NCBI GenBank assembly: GCA_003427395.1 | Contig: BFEA01000483.1 | Span: forward strand, 1,024,055-1,056,095 | Source of the DNA: Chara braunii | Lineage: Eukaryota > Streptophyta > Charophyceae > Charales > Characeae | Reading direction: 5' to 3' | DNA: 32,041 nt | Shown: positions 1 through 9,501 of the stretch, in pieces | Layout of the letters: every line of letters begins with the position of its first letter | Position numbering within the stretch: position 1 is the first letter of the stretch | The notes under the pieces: generated by a model | Told to the model about the DNA's origin: nothing | The model's input: only the letters and a program-made list of their open reading frames with translations | The model's database searches: none | Position numbers and translations under genes: made by a program

Positions 1-236
1 CCCCCCCCCAGTGTGGTTGTCCCTAATTCTTGGTTTGGAATAGGAGATGATATATAATAGGTAATCTTAGATTAATAGCTGGAATGTGCTCAGTTACAGC
101 CTCTCAAGTTTGGATCAGAGAGTATGACATGCATGGTCACGTCACATCGAAGCAGAGTCACCATTATCTCATTAGTACCAAAGCTTAAACGTTCAATCTG
201 GCGCCTCTCTATTGAGGGTGAAGAGGTACAGGGGAC
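1..236 (+). other. Upstream part of an A-tailed retroelement 3' end
   Basis: No credible gene is seen here. The stretch around 205-230 contains a CTATTGAGGGTGAAGAGG-type motif that recurs on the minus strand at about 18737-18762, upstream of another hairpin tail. This suggests that the segment is 3'UTR-like retroelement sequence leading to the hairpins that follow. The short ORFs on both strands have no recognisable domain. Confidence 0.4.
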
Positions 237-405
237 GCTGGGCCCGATTCCCAGCAAGAGCTCATCTGTTATTCTCAGTACTGCAACACAAGGGACGCTG
301 GACCCGTTTTCCAGCAGGTGCAGCTCCCCACCAATAGACCGGAGTCCCCAGTGGGTCAGGTAGGAGTGTGTGCTCTTATCAGCACTCCAACCTGATACCA
401 AGGGT

Positions 406-450
<45 letters not shown>
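237..450 (+). mobile_element. Structured 3' tail, copies H1 and H2, with poly-A
   Basis: Two tandem copies of a hairpin are visible. H1 is at 237-255 (GCTGGG, loop CCCGATT, CCCAGC) and H2 at 297-315 (GCTGGA, loop CCCGTTT, TCCAGC). H2 is followed by a second stem, GCTCC at 323-327 with GGAGT at 341-345, and a third, GGAGTG at 363-368 with CACTCC at 383-388 around a 14-nt loop. A 38-base poly-A tract runs from 413 to 450. This is the 3' end of a plus-strand non-LTR element or SINE. The first-stem G-C to A-T pair change between H1 and H2 keeps the pairing. Confidence 0.75.
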
Positions 451-454
<4 letters not shown>

Positions 455-651
455 GAGACGTCATCCTTGTCCTCGAGTTCACACTCAATGGCAAGGTCGC
501 GATCAGGCCGACGTAGAGGCACTCCTAGGTAGCATGGTCCGCTCTCCCATGACGGATCTCGAAGTCCGGAGATCCGCAGAGGTGGTTCACTCCCAATCGG
601 ACCCCTCTCCCCCCTCCCAGGGGTCTAGGAGGTGAAAATCCGTCCTCAAGG

Positions 652-1779
652 ATGACCCCGATCTTCTCCCCAAGGTTGGATCAGGAACCAAATGTGTATA
701 TAATGCACCTACATATGGGAACAGGGAGTCATCCGACATCACAAGGGGCTCTCATCTCTCACCACAGCCAAAAGATAGCCCCAGCTTTGGCACAACTGCT
801 TAGGGCAGCCTTGTCGGCATCGGAAGAGTATCTCCCGACAGGTACAGAACCCCCGACGATCGGACCAGCCAGACCACATTCAACCAGGCCACTCATAAGA
901 ACAGACACTGACGGAATTCTGGAAGCCAGACAAGACTCGGGGTAAGAAGCAGCCCCCTCGGCAATTGCAGTACATGAAAGAAGTGCAAGGGGCCAATCCC
1001 CACTCAAAGTGGCCAGAGTAGTGCGCACCGTATCCACAACTGTCCGGCCCCTCCTGTTGATGGGACCACCAAGGGAAGGAGTACCCATGAGGGAAGGCTC
1101 ACGGGCATCCCTCAATAGCAAGGCCGAGTCATCATCATCGGCACACTCTGAGACAAGGGTAGGTATGCCACAAACGGGTGTCAAAACATCAAGAAGCAGG
1201 TGCATTCTAACCGCGCCCAAACCTCGGTCCACTGAGACTACTGGAGAAATGGTTATTACCCCTGATCTGTAACTTGGTGAATGGAGCCATCCACGCAATT
1301 GCATGGCAGCTGAATGTCATTGACTCAAAAGTGATGTTCCTAACACAACAGACAGAAGAACCAGTCACACTGCACCACAATCCATCCTATCCGCTGTTTA
1401 GGTAATCTTCCGTGATCGGTTCCCTGTCAGATTAGTGCCAGACATGGCCATGCCAAGATTTTACCATGAACAGACCGACAGGTCGTGTAAAATTTTTGCC
1501 CCCCTGTTAGATGCCTTGATCGCACATGATAAGTTGGACGCCCTCCTACTGGATGGCATGAGGTTGATTCCTCTGACGATGTTTATTGAAGAGGACGTGG
1601 ATTCACTGCAACAACTTTGGGTTCAGCATATATCTGAGGCCAGCTTCCTCAACAAACTCAATGGGAAGCTGCCCAGGAACAAGTTGTTGCAGTCCATCTT
1701 TCTCAAGAACTTATTGGCCCAGAAATGGGCCTCTACCTCTGTCTCAGGAGCTGCGACAAGACCTGTTCCCCGCCAATAG
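652..1779 (+). pseudogene. Candidate ORF1 remnant of LINE-A
   Basis: Open segments at 652-945, 1009-1272 and 1435-1779 share one frame and lie directly before the endonuclease ORF, where a LINE ORF1 is expected. The last piece (114 residues) is leucine-rich and ends about 60 bases before the ORF2 start. No DUF4283, RRM or CCHC motif could be recognised, unlike in LINE-B. The first two pieces are Ser/Pro/Thr-rich and may be 5'UTR. The identification is by position only. A nucleic-acid-binding role is the family expectation, not something seen here. Confidence 0.35.
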
Positions 1780-1840
1780 GATGCACGGGCACACACAGGT
1801 ACAGCCCCTATCCAAGCCAGGGTCCCTAGCTCAGGAATGA

Positions 1841-2546
1841 ATGGACAGAATTAGCATAGCCTCCTGGAATGTCAGGGGGCTAGGTGACACATCCAGAAGA
1901 AACAAACGGACGCGTCTCAAGTTCAGGCTCCACTGTAACAAGATTCAAATCGCATGTTTACAAGAAACGAAGCTGGACGCAAAGAAGATCAACGACCTGG
2001 GAACCTGGTGGGACGGGCCCCAACTCTGGGCCCCAGCAGTGGGCACCAGAGGAGGGGTAGGCATTCTAATTCACAGAGATCTCCCCATTCAGATTCTGGA
2101 CCATGCAATAGACTTATGGGCCAAATGGGCTTGCCAATGGGTCAAATTCTCGATCCTTGGTTCTGAGTGGGCGGTGATGAGTGTGTACGCCCCTGCGAAT
2201 AGGTCAGAACGGAATAGGTTTTCTCAGGATCTGATTTTGTTTACCCCAGACGTAGACAACCTCCTGGTTGTAGGCGATTGGAACACATCTCTGGATGACA
2301 TAGTTGGCAACTCAGTAGGTTCTCCAGATCTGCACTCCCCTTCAGACTACATGACGGAATTAGAACTATGTGATGCCTTCAGATTAATCCATCCTTCAGA
2401 TCCAGGTTTTACCTGGGGATCATTGGTGTCAGAAGGAAATACGGCAGGCTGCTTAAGAAGGTTAGACTACGGGCTCCTCAGCCCAGACTGGTGGGATGCT
2501 GTGACAAGTATCGAAGTGAAGCGACACCCCATATCGGATCATTATC
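1841..2546 (+). pseudogene. LINE-A ORF2, APE-type endonuclease domain
   Basis: About 235 residues carry the complete order of apurinic-endonuclease-like LINE motifs: SWNVRGL near residue 8, the metal-binding QETKL near 41, GGVGILI near 70, VYAPAN, the GDWN motif near 147, FTWGS then RLDYGLLS near 205-214, and the terminal SDH near 233. This domain nicks target DNA to prime reverse transcription. The ATG at 1841 sits just before the first motif, so it is a plausible ORF2 start. The frame is open up to SDHY, where a minus-strand retroelement tail interrupts it; the next residues come from poly-T. This is the best preserved part of LINE-A. Confidence 0.88.
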
Positions 2547-3115
2547 TTTTTTCTTTTTCTTTTTTTTTAAATGGGAACAAGGCTCCAATCTATTTGTGGG
2601 GCAACACGTGTTGGGAACCGGGCCCGCGTCCCATATGGAAATTTACATAGAAGTTTGAAAATTGAGATACCAGGGCCATTACCCAACTTTGGCTAAGAAA
2701 AATTTGAGCTACTTAGCAAATTACTACGAAGAACTTCAGGAATAACCAAAGTGCAGAAAATGACTCAGAACCCCCCCCTCAATCCTCTTTACCTCACTCC
2801 GGCAAGACTTACTGCAGCAGAGCCACCATCTCTGCTGCAATTGTACCCTATTTCCGTCCTACGAGCTAGCCCCCTCACTAGTAGGACGGTTGATATCCAA
2901 CCATCTACTTCTCCCGCTAACCTTTTATTTGAGAAAAAATTAAGAAGACCTCCCCATGCCAGCATTGATTGCCCCGGAAACCAGGGGATTAACTGAGCGG
3001 GGACACCCTTTGATTTTTTTTTTAACACACTTTTTTAACTATTAAAGAAGTTCAGGAAAAAATAGAAAAAAATGGATAATTACTGGCCTATTGCTAGGCT
3101 ACTGAATGCTCAGAA
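2547..3115 (-). mobile_element. Minus-strand retroelement 3' tail (copy H3) inserted in LINE-A
   Basis: On the plus strand the insert begins with a T-rich run at 2547-2568, which is its poly-A tail, directly after the SDH codons of the endonuclease. Read on the minus strand it has the decayed hairpin (2610-2627: GCGGG, loop CCCGGTT, CCCAAC) and an upstream region, GGTAATGGCCCTGGTAT, shared with the plus-strand copy near 5835-5851. AGTAGCCTAGCAATAGG (near 3088-3105) also matches 5737-5753. Bases 2700-3040 have no counterpart in that copy. The distal boundary is approximate and no clean target duplication was found. Confidence 0.7.
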
Positions 3116-3548
3116 CCCGTGGACTCCTTAACAAAACCCTCTAAAATTCCCTAACATTGTCTTATTCTCTGCCGAGCTCTCCCAGGCCTCCTGCCCCTAC
3201 CCTGCTAGGTTACAGGGCAACACGACTCACCCCAGCTCCGGCCAGCGTCGTTCCGACAACGACCCTTGGTTTTCCCTTAGGATGCCCACCCCAAGGCATT
3301 CCCAGATCTCTCTACCAGGCCTCACACTCCTGCTATCAACAGGTTACACGGCAACCCCCCAGCACCGGCCGACGTCGTTCTGGCATCGGAAAACCGCAGA
3401 TCCATGAATATAACAACATCAAAGAAGCCTAAAGTGAGTTGTAAGAAGTACCCAGGATCCTAAAGCATTTTCAAAACCACTCAAACCCACCCTCATTCCT
3501 CCAATCCCCTACTCCTCTTCATCCCCCGATGAGCTGACCTTCCAATTA
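3116..3548. other. Non-coding interval with imperfect direct repeat
   Basis: No LINE protein motif is visible between the insertion and the resumed ORF2 linker at 3549. Two related segments, about 3170-3290 and 3305-3425, share CAGGCCTC, AGGTTACA.GGCAAC and CCGGCC..CGTCGTTC in the same order roughly 134 bases apart. This is a decayed direct duplication, probably part of the inserted material. The short ORF at 3157-3432 is not supported as a gene. Confidence 0.4.
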
Positions 3549-5104
3549 TTGGATTTCGCAGGTAGAGGGAGTGGCTTCTTCCGCCTCAATGTCCAAAACC
3601 TCAAGGACCCAGGCTTAACGGTCTGGGTAGAGAAGTTCTTTAGCACTTGGCCGAAGGCTCAACCGCACTTCCAATCCACTAGGGCCTGGACCGCCTGGTG
3701 GGATGTCGGCACTGCCATTGTAGCCAACCACCTCAGCGTGTTCTCACGAATCATGGCCGCAAATTGAAATAGCGAGGAGGCACAAATTCTGAAAGATCTA
3801 CAGTGGGTAGAGGAGCGGATGCAGCTTCACCCGATCTCGGCCTCAGTTTGGGCCGCAGAAAGAGTGAAACTGCTGGAAAAATGGGATGAACTGCAGAATA
3901 GGTAAAATATGAGGAATGGGCTGAAAGGTTAACCGTGAAAGGGATCTCAATGTATGACAGGATGACTAAAGAGGCATTTCAAAGGTTGCTGCCCAAGCAG
4001 GCAGCTCAATCAATGAGATTGTTGAATCACCCTTTTGTCCGGGGAGCGAAAACAGCGTCCACATCAGTAGCTATGTGCCAATACGCTGCTTTGTATTTCC
4101 AGGACATCCTCACTTCCTGCGGACCAGGGGAATCCCCAGAGACCAACCTCTCAGAAGCGTCAGACCATTAGGATAATCTTACCGTCAGACTGGGGTCAGC
4201 CGAAAGGTTGGACCTAGACCGTCCTACTTCAGTAGAAGAAGTGGAAGCAACGATCCAAGGTATGCCCAAAGGCAAATCCCGGGGTGGAGACGGGCTGCCA
4301 GTGGAATTCTACGTAATCCACGGTAAAACCCTGTTTCCACACCTGGGTGAAATCTACAATGACGTTCTCACGGGGGGAAGCCAATCGAAAGGCATGACTC
4401 GTGGCATCATTTCAATCATGTACAAAAAGGGCGATAAAGCATAAATTCGGAACTGGAGGCCTATCTCCAAGTCCTTGTTGAATGTATCCTATAAGATTCT
4501 AGCTAAATTGTTAGCTAATAGAGTAGGTAGGTATTTAAGGGATTTGGTAGGACGGGACCAGGCCACCTTCGTCCGGGGCCGGTCAATTTTTAACAACATT
4601 GTTACAACCATAGAGGCCTTGGAATGGGTGCATCATGAAAGCTGCAACATGGCTGTTTTGCTGTTAGATCTGGAGAAGGCCTACGATAGAGTTAACTGGT
4701 CCTATGTGTTAACAACTTTGAAAGTGATCCAGTTTGGACCAAACTTCTGCAGATGGGTGATGGTGCTGTACGCTTTCTCTACAGCTTCGGTTGCAGTGAA
4801 TTGTCATATATCAGATCCCTTCCCTCTGTCGAGATCCTTGGGACAAGGGTGCCCCCTGGCCCCCTTATTGTTTGTGGTCCAATTATCTAACATCAGATCC
4901 CACCCGTGCATCAAAGGGCTACCAGTGCAGTATGTAGAGTGCCGTGTTAAGGCCCTGGCAGACGATCTAATGACAATATCGGAAAAACACGGTAGACTCG
5001 CTGCAGGCACTCAAGGCATGTCTGACCGACTACGCCACCCTCTCGGAGGCTGCAGTGATCTGGACAAAGTCCGTTTACTTCCTCCCAGAAGACTTCAATC
5101 TTAA
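3549..5104 (+). pseudogene. LINE-A ORF2, linker and reverse transcriptase domain
   Basis: The linker (3549-3767, GSGFFRLNVQNL then WTAWWDVGTAI) resumes after the insertion and runs through a stop into 3768-3900. After a frame change, 3935-5104 is one frame broken by stops at 4169 and 4442. RT landmarks appear in order: GGDGLPVEFY near 4283, IISIMYKKGDKA, then NWRPISKSLLN across the second stop, the catalytic-Asp block LLDLEKAYDRVNW near 4660-4690, GQGCPLAPLLF near 4840-4870, and LADDL at 4955-4969, where the usual aromatic residue before ADD is Leu. Just after this the frame slips, so the tail to 5104 is out of frame. It would copy the element RNA at the nicked target. Confidence 0.88.
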
Positions 5105-5603
5105 GGTGGAGTGGGGGATAAAGCGCATCTCTGGTGGAAACTCAAGAGAGGTACCTAGGCATCCAGGTCACATTGGGACGATGTGCGGATGCCCAGAACG
5201 ATCTACTACAGCAGAAGGTCATCCAGCGGTTCGCCATCTGGGGTCCTGCCAAACAAGGACAGAGCCAAACACCTGTCCTTGTTGGGCCGGGCCTTAGTAA
5301 CAAACGTGGCACTTTTCGCCCTCCTATGGTTTATGGGAACTGTGAGAGCTCTGGGTAAGCAACTGGTTAAGGTGGTACGCCGTGCAGTGCCAATTTTTTG
5401 TGGAAACCTTTTGCCAAAGAAAACGAAGGCCTTATCTCGAAGCTAGCATGGGACTTGAAGCATGGGACTTGATATGTTATCCCAGAAATGAGGGAGGTCT
5501 GGGCATGCTAGACCCGGCTAGACAAAACGCAGCTCTATTAGTCAAATGGATTATCAAGGCAAGAAGGGAGGAACTAGTGAGTAGTGATGTATCTGGCACC
5601 TGA
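5055..5603 (+). pseudogene. LINE-A ORF2, RT thumb and connection
   Basis: Typical post-RT LINE sequence is spread over four frames. EAAVIWTKSVYFLPEDF (5038-5100) matches the post-catalytic segment, RYLGIQVTLGRCADAQNDLL (from about 5149) the YLGI block, HLSLLGRALVTNVALFALLW (from about 5267) the LS.AGR thumb block, and PRNEGGLGMLDP followed by AALLVKW (from about 5482) the EGGLG block. At least three frameshifts in 500 bases show advanced decay. The reading is lost near 5600-5700, just before another inserted element. Assignment rests on the order and spacing of these motifs. Confidence 0.8.
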
Positions 5604-5704
5604 GCACGGTGAAGAGGTTCCCCCCTTTTTTTTCCTCCCACATCCTGCGCAGTCAATCCCCTGGAACTCCAGGGTAATCAATGCTGGCAGGACCATCTCA
5701 AGCC

Positions 5705-5955
5705 AAAAAAAAAAAAAAAANNNNTAGTAAAGTGCTGCTTGAGTAGCCTAGCAATAGGTTAGCAGTTACCCATAATCTTCCTAATTTTCCCAGAACCTTT
5801 TTCATAGTTCTCAGATTGTTCTTAGCCGAAGCCAGGTAATGGCCCTGGTATTTCAAATCATTTGTATAATTCTATATGGGACGCTGGGCCCGGTTCCCAG
5901 CAAGTGTTGCTCCCCACGAATAGACTGGAGCATTTGTCCAAAAAAAAAAAAAAAA
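5705..5955 (+). mobile_element. Plus-strand retroelement 3' tail (copy H4) in LINE-A
   Basis: The insert ends with 16 A at 5940-5955 and carries the clearest short tail: stem I at 5883-5901 (GCTGGG, loop CCCGGTT, CCCAGC) and stem II GCTCC at 5909-5913 with GGAGC at 5927-5931. Its 5' part from about 5735 is homologous to the minus-strand insert at 2570-3110. A second A-run at 5705-5720 followed by NNNN (5721-5724) marks an unresolved junction, so the left boundary is uncertain. No stem III is present before the poly-A. Confidence 0.72.
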
Positions 5956-7369
5956 GGCAACATCTAACACATCAGAGGACGAATGGGTACTACTCGCAGA
6001 ACAGATCCTGGCACAGGACTGGAATCTGTCATGCGTCAAGGANGTCTGGACATGTTGCATGGTTGACTCATTTCTCCGCCGAAAAGTATCATCCCCGTTC
6101 TGGCAGGACGTGCTAACAGCTTGGAGGAAGGTGGGGCCTCGTCAGGGGGTTCCCCCCTCTTCCAAAGAAGAAGTCCTGTCCCAACCCCTGTTCGACAACC
6201 CCTTCATACAGGAGTCGGACGGCAGGTCCTTTTCGGCAAGAAGTGCCTTGAACTCCTTTGGGAAACAGTGGAGGGGTCCTGCGGGTCGCTGACCTGTGGG
6301 ACGAACTGACTGGCCAATGGACAACAGTTCAGGATCTCAAGCAAAAATTGGGAAGACTAGGGCAGGTGGAGGAAAGGGCGGCCTCACTCAGATCCGCCAT
6401 ACCTCCGGATTGGGCTCACCTGCTGAGTACAGCAGGAGTACCCTCCCCGGGGACATGGTTTACCTCACAACTTTCAGAAGAGCTATGTGACCAGACTGAT
6501 CAGACGGAGCCGTACTGGAAATTACTTTCGATAAATGTGGATGGAACCAGATCGTTTCAGCGTTGGACCAGACTCCCAGGGACGGAGTATTTAATCAGGA
6601 TAACGATAACTCTCCCTCTCTCCCCAGCAGACCACTGGGGAACCTGGCTCAGATCAGAGTACGTGAATCCTGTAATGAGGATGGTGAGTGGACATGCAAA
6701 CTGTGGGCTAATGGGGTTCCAATCCGTATGCTGTGGTGGGACCCCAAACTGTGGACTTGGCGAAGTTCCGAGTACTTCCCACAGGATGTTTGGCTAACAG
6801 ACTACACCTCAGCAGGAGGCTATGAGCTCCAGCTTCCAATCAAAACGCCTACCTTGGTAGCAATCAGCAGATGGGCGCAAGTTAGGCCGGAAGAAGAGGT
6901 ATGCATAAGCCGTGCCATCAGAAGATGCTGGACGCAGCTGCAGAAACTGCCATTGATCAGGGCAACGGTGCTACTCTGGTTACTTTCAATGCTATCCAAC
7001 CCCTCGGCGGTATGGTTGGTTGGAAAAGGTCTGCAAATCAAGGTTCATTGTACGAGGTGTCACTGGCCTTTTGAATCCACAGTACAATGGCTATCATTCC
7101 CTCTTTCCCGTCGAATCTGGAATTGGTGGATCCCTCACTGGGACCGTATCAGCGGCCCAGTGTTCCCGTGGGACGACCACGGGATACTGTTCGGTGGCGT
7201 CCCAGAAGGGTTCCCTCTAGATAAGGGCTGGGGCTATGCGGCCCAGGCAGTCAGAGGGTGCCTTTTTTTGGTCATTTGGGAGGTTAGGAACAGAAACGTG
7301 TTTGACGGGCGTTTTTTGTCAGACAAATCAATCAAGAATTCGGTAAAACTTCACATCCGCCGGAGTATC
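5956..7369 (+). pseudogene. LINE-A ORF2, C-terminal region with zf-RVT-like motif
   Basis: The ORF2 C-terminus resumes after the insertion. FWQDVLTAW (6059-6292 frame) and LRVADLWDELTGQW (6258 frame) are typical C-terminal LINE blocks. The frame used by 6563-7369 contains CTRC followed by ESTVQWLSFPLSRRIWNWW, corresponding to zf-RVT (C-x2-C, then H and C before the R-IW block). The second half is damaged: the expected His is Trp and the last Cys is missing. VIWEVRNRNVFDG near 7275-7313 matches the usual IW..RN..VF block. A SINE-like element interrupts the frame at 7370. Confidence 0.8.
7357..7369 (+). repeat. 13-bp target-site duplication, left copy
   Basis: CCGCCGGAGTATC occurs here and again exactly at 7548-7560, flanking the insert 7370-7547. 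The base before each copy differs (T versus C), so the duplication is exactly 13 bp. Confidence 0.9.
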
Positions 7370-7374
7370 TTTTC

Positions 7375-7405
<31 letters not shown>

Positions 7406-7547
7406 CTTTTTTTTTCTTTTTTTTTTTAAATGCCCAGGATGTTGTAGAGGCCGGTTACTAGGCACACATTGATCACCAGGAGCGGTCAGCCATGGTCGTC
7501 GAGGCTACCTTCCCATCCCATCCTCGCGTCAATACTCCTAGCGCACC
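7370..7547 (-). mobile_element. SINE-like insertion, minus strand, with perfect 13-bp target duplication
   Basis: The plus strand starts with a long T-rich run (7370-7427), the A-rich tail on the minus strand. The minus-strand body (7547 to 7428) is clearly homologous to 9127-9253: GTGYGCTAGGAGTATTGACGY at the start and GGCCTCTACAACAYCCTGG just before the tail. Flanking CCGCCGGAGTATC copies at 7357-7369 and 7548-7560 prove insertion by target-primed transposition into LINE-A. Insert plus one target copy is 191 bp. Removing it brings the upstream frame (6563-7369) into exact register with the downstream one (7561-7710). Confidence 0.85.
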
Positions 7548-7710
7548 CCGCCGGAGTATCAAGTGCGACTGGAGACGGAAAATTTCCACAGCAGGACAAA
7601 AAGCCACCAGTGTGCAGTGGTTTCTGGAAACCTGGGGCCTGACGGGTAAGCTGGCTAAAGTTCAGGATGGTCTGTTAGTGCTTGATGAGTGGCTGCTAAG
7701 CAGCGAATGA
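7548..7710 (+). pseudogene. LINE-A ORF2, extreme C-terminus and stop
   Basis: The right target-duplication copy begins this segment, and the frame continues with KCDWRRKISTAGQK and ends LLSSE plus a stop at 7708-7710. It is the natural end of ORF2, separated from 5956-7369 only by the SINE-like insert. The final 50 residues have the basic-then-hydrophobic look of LINE ORF2 tails but no named domain. The apparent ATG at 7492 lies inside the insert and is not a real start. Confidence 0.75.
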
Positions 7711-8086
7711 ATACCTGGACGCTCATTTTTTCTCCTCAGCAGGAGGGCAGCACAAAGAGGGATGTGGGGTAAGAAGTGAGCGTGGAGCATGGGCTCCGCT
7801 GGCCTGCATTAGGGCCGGATAGTGAGACCTTCAAGGAGGACCCTCAGACAACCGTGTAGGTCTGAGTCTACTGAAGTAGTGGTTATTATTGCAGTCGGTT
7901 TCAGGGGCTGGACCCTCTGTAGTGTGGCCCCACCTTGTAAGCGAAACTGGGTAATGCTCCCAGCCTTTCCGGGTAGACTGTGAGGACCCCGGCCTCGGAT
8001 TTCATTCGAAATATAAGCCTTGGGCACTGGGCCCCGGTTTGGTTTAAAAATAATAAGAATAATAATTAAAAAAAAAAACAAAAAAA
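7711..8086 (+). other. LINE-A 3'UTR and A-rich tail
   Basis: Non-coding sequence follows the ORF2 stop and ends in CACTGGGCCCCGGTTTGG, then A-rich sequence with AATAA-like repeats (about 8045-8086). The end resembles the hairpin-tail core (CTGGGCCCGGTT) but lacks the 3' arm CCCAGC, so I do not count it as a hairpin copy. Confidence 0.55.
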
Positions 8087-8246
8087 CTCGTCAAACGCCC
8101 ACCTTTTCAATGTATCTGGGTCTTAACGGATCCGAATGCATTCAAAATGATGGCCTTCGGCGAGCGGTGCGTTGTCTAGGCCCGAAAACGCGAGTACTGC
8201 CTTGTGCACTGGGTCTTGGGAAAGAAAAGAGAAAGAAAAAAGTCCA
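8087..8246. other. Unassigned spacer
   Basis: Nothing recognisable is present apart from a purine-rich run (GAAAGAAAAGAGAAAGAAAA) at about 8219-8240, just before the tRNA-like segment. That run could be the A-rich end of a small inserted element. Confidence 0.3.
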
Positions 8247-8330
8247 GTTGATGTAGCTCAGTGGTTAGAGCACCGGTTGGAAATGCGCACTGTGGTATAA
8301 GGTTGCGGGTTCAAAAGCCCACAGCCTTGA
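8247..8330 (+). repeat. tRNA-like segment, likely SINE head
   Basis: TAGCTCAGTGG at 8254-8264 matches a pol III A box and GGTTCAAAAGC at 8308-8318 approximates a B box at normal spacing. The T-arm stem has a mismatch and an 8-base loop, and no acceptor closure is convincing, so this is a tRNA-derived repeat head rather than a working tRNA gene. The body after it (8331-8545) has no coding content. Confidence 0.5.
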
Positions 8331-8550
8331 GCATGGACACCGGCAGGCCGTTAGATTGACGCACGGCTGGACGCACATCCCCTTGGGCTGACGCATGGTA
8401 CTATTACAGACACTGCCTGTGCACCACCCAAGGGTAGTCCAGGTGTTGTATGTTGGCTGTGGGTTTCACAGGGTTTGCTTGGGGTGTTGGTCTCAGGTGT
8501 TCTGATGTTCTCCTCAGTCTGGCATATCACACGATCATTCCATTTCCGGT

Positions 8551-8630
8551 AGTTGCTCATACGGTAGAGTCTTGGATTACATGTTGCAAGGTCACGGGTT
8601 CAAGCTTGGTTCGGTCCTTGGAGGGGTTCC
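8551..8630 (+). repeat. Second tRNA-like segment
   Basis: A degenerate A box (TTGCTCATACGG, 8553-8564) and a B-box-like GGTTCAAGCTT (8597-8607) lie in the same orientation about 300 bases after the first tRNA-like segment. Two mismatches in the A box make this weaker. It may be the start of another SINE. Bases 8631-8901 are otherwise unassigned. Confidence 0.35.
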
Positions 8631-8897
8631 TTGTCCAGCTGGCCCGTTCTCCTCTCCATACATGATTCACAAAGTACACATAGCTTTCGGGCATACACAC
8701 ATGGCTTGCAAATCATATACCCCTTACAGGTTACATACACAAGTTTCCACACATGATACTGTCTACACAGATTCACAGAATATATACACAAAAAACAGGC
8801 TGGGGAGCTAGTCACTGGTGGGGTCTAGTGCCTGCAGTAGGTTCAGGTAGGTTGGATAGGGTGCCATTGGGTGCAGTTCCTACTGACATGCGGATAC

Positions 8898-8901
<4 letters not shown>

Positions 8902-8938
<37 letters not shown>
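8902..8938. repeat. (TA)n microsatellite
   Basis: About 18 uninterrupted TA units. It resembles the tracts that flank the inverted-repeat element at 11087-12525, but no such element adjoins it here. Confidence 0.95.
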
Positions 8939-8940
<2 letters not shown>

Positions 8941-9001
8941 GGCCTGTAGTTCACCTGGCGTCCGAAGTTCCCGTTCGACAAGGTTCGTCCGATTCCGCTT
9001 C

Positions 9002-9033
9002 CACCAGGGCTGGGCAATCTATCAGCCCTGGTG
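9002..9033 (+). other. Perfect 11-bp hairpin
   Basis: CACCAGGGCTG (9002-9012) and CAGCCCTGGTG (9023-9033) are perfect reverse complements around a 10-base loop. The loop side ends in TATCAG when the inner CTG/CAG pairs are counted as loop, as in stem III of tails H2 and H6. A second small hairpin, TGCCC/GGGCA, follows at about 9062-9078. Confidence 0.7.
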
Positions 9034-9126
9034 CCTATCACTGCTGTTCGGTCCAAGTTGCCTGCCCATTGGTAGGGCAATGGTCCTGAGTGCTGGTCAC
9101 ACTGAGGTAGAATAGTGGGATACGGG

Positions 9127-9290
9127 GTGTGCTAGGAGTATTGACGTGAGGATGGGTTGGGAGGTGGTCTCGTATTCCAGGACACCCACGGCTCACAGTT
9201 CCAGGTGATCACTGTGCACACACTGACTGGCCTCTACAACACCCTGGACTTCAAAAAAAAACAAAAACAAAAACAAAAAAACAATTAAAA
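9127..9290 (+). mobile_element. SINE-like element, second copy
   Basis: This plus-strand segment aligns end to end with the minus-strand insert at 7370-7547, from GTGTGCTAGGAGTATTGACG to GGCCTCTACAACACCCTGG, and ends in an A-rich tail with CAAAAA units (about 9254-9290). The insert at 7370-7547 proves this is a mobile family. A B-box-like TCTCGTATTCC lies near 9169-9179, but the pol III promoter assignment is weak. Whether 9127 is the true 5' end is unknown. No target duplication is apparent here. Confidence 0.7.
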
Positions 9291-9501
9291 ACCAGAAGGG
9301 GGAAACACAGGAAAAGAATCTGGACGCACATCTCCCAGCATCCCAGCTGTCCCCAACAGGGCCGGTAAAACGGCAGCGCAAGAATCATGCGCACGAGGCT
9401 ATTGATTGCAGGAGCCGTGAAGATCCTGCATCTCGACGGCTCACAGTCAAATGCCCCTGGTAACTTCTAGCTGATTGCTTATCCCGCCGCTGCTCGTGGC
9501 G

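Larger units (their letters stand above)
451..8086 (+). mobile_element. LINE-A: degenerate L1-like non-LTR retrotransposon
   Basis: Endonuclease, RT, connection and zf-RVT-like regions occur in canonical order on the plus strand. The sequence ends in a 3'UTR and an A-rich tail at about 8045-8086. The 5' limit is inferred from the poly-A of the preceding element ending at 450. Several frameshifts, at least two in-frame stops and three nested insertions show it is dead. Its base composition is clearly more GC-rich than that of LINE-B further right, so the two belong to different lineages or ages. Bases 451-466 form a small perfect hairpin (GGATGA, loop GACG, TCATCC) right after the upstream poly-A. 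Confidence 0.75.

Noticed and set aside
2536-3120. Target duplication GGATCATTATC / GGATAATTACT around the minus-strand insert
   Set aside because: The right-hand sequence is internal to the element because it aligns with the plus-strand copy near 5765, so it cannot be a flank.
8030-8060. Eighth copy of the tail hairpin at the LINE-A 3' end (CTGGGCCCCGGTTTGG)
   Set aside because: The 3' arm CCCAGC is absent and the loop is longer; the resemblance is limited to a short GC-rich core.
8247-8330. Functional tRNA gene
   Set aside because: A and B boxes are present but the T-arm has a mismatch and an 8-base loop, and no acceptor stem closes. It is treated as a tRNA-derived repeat.
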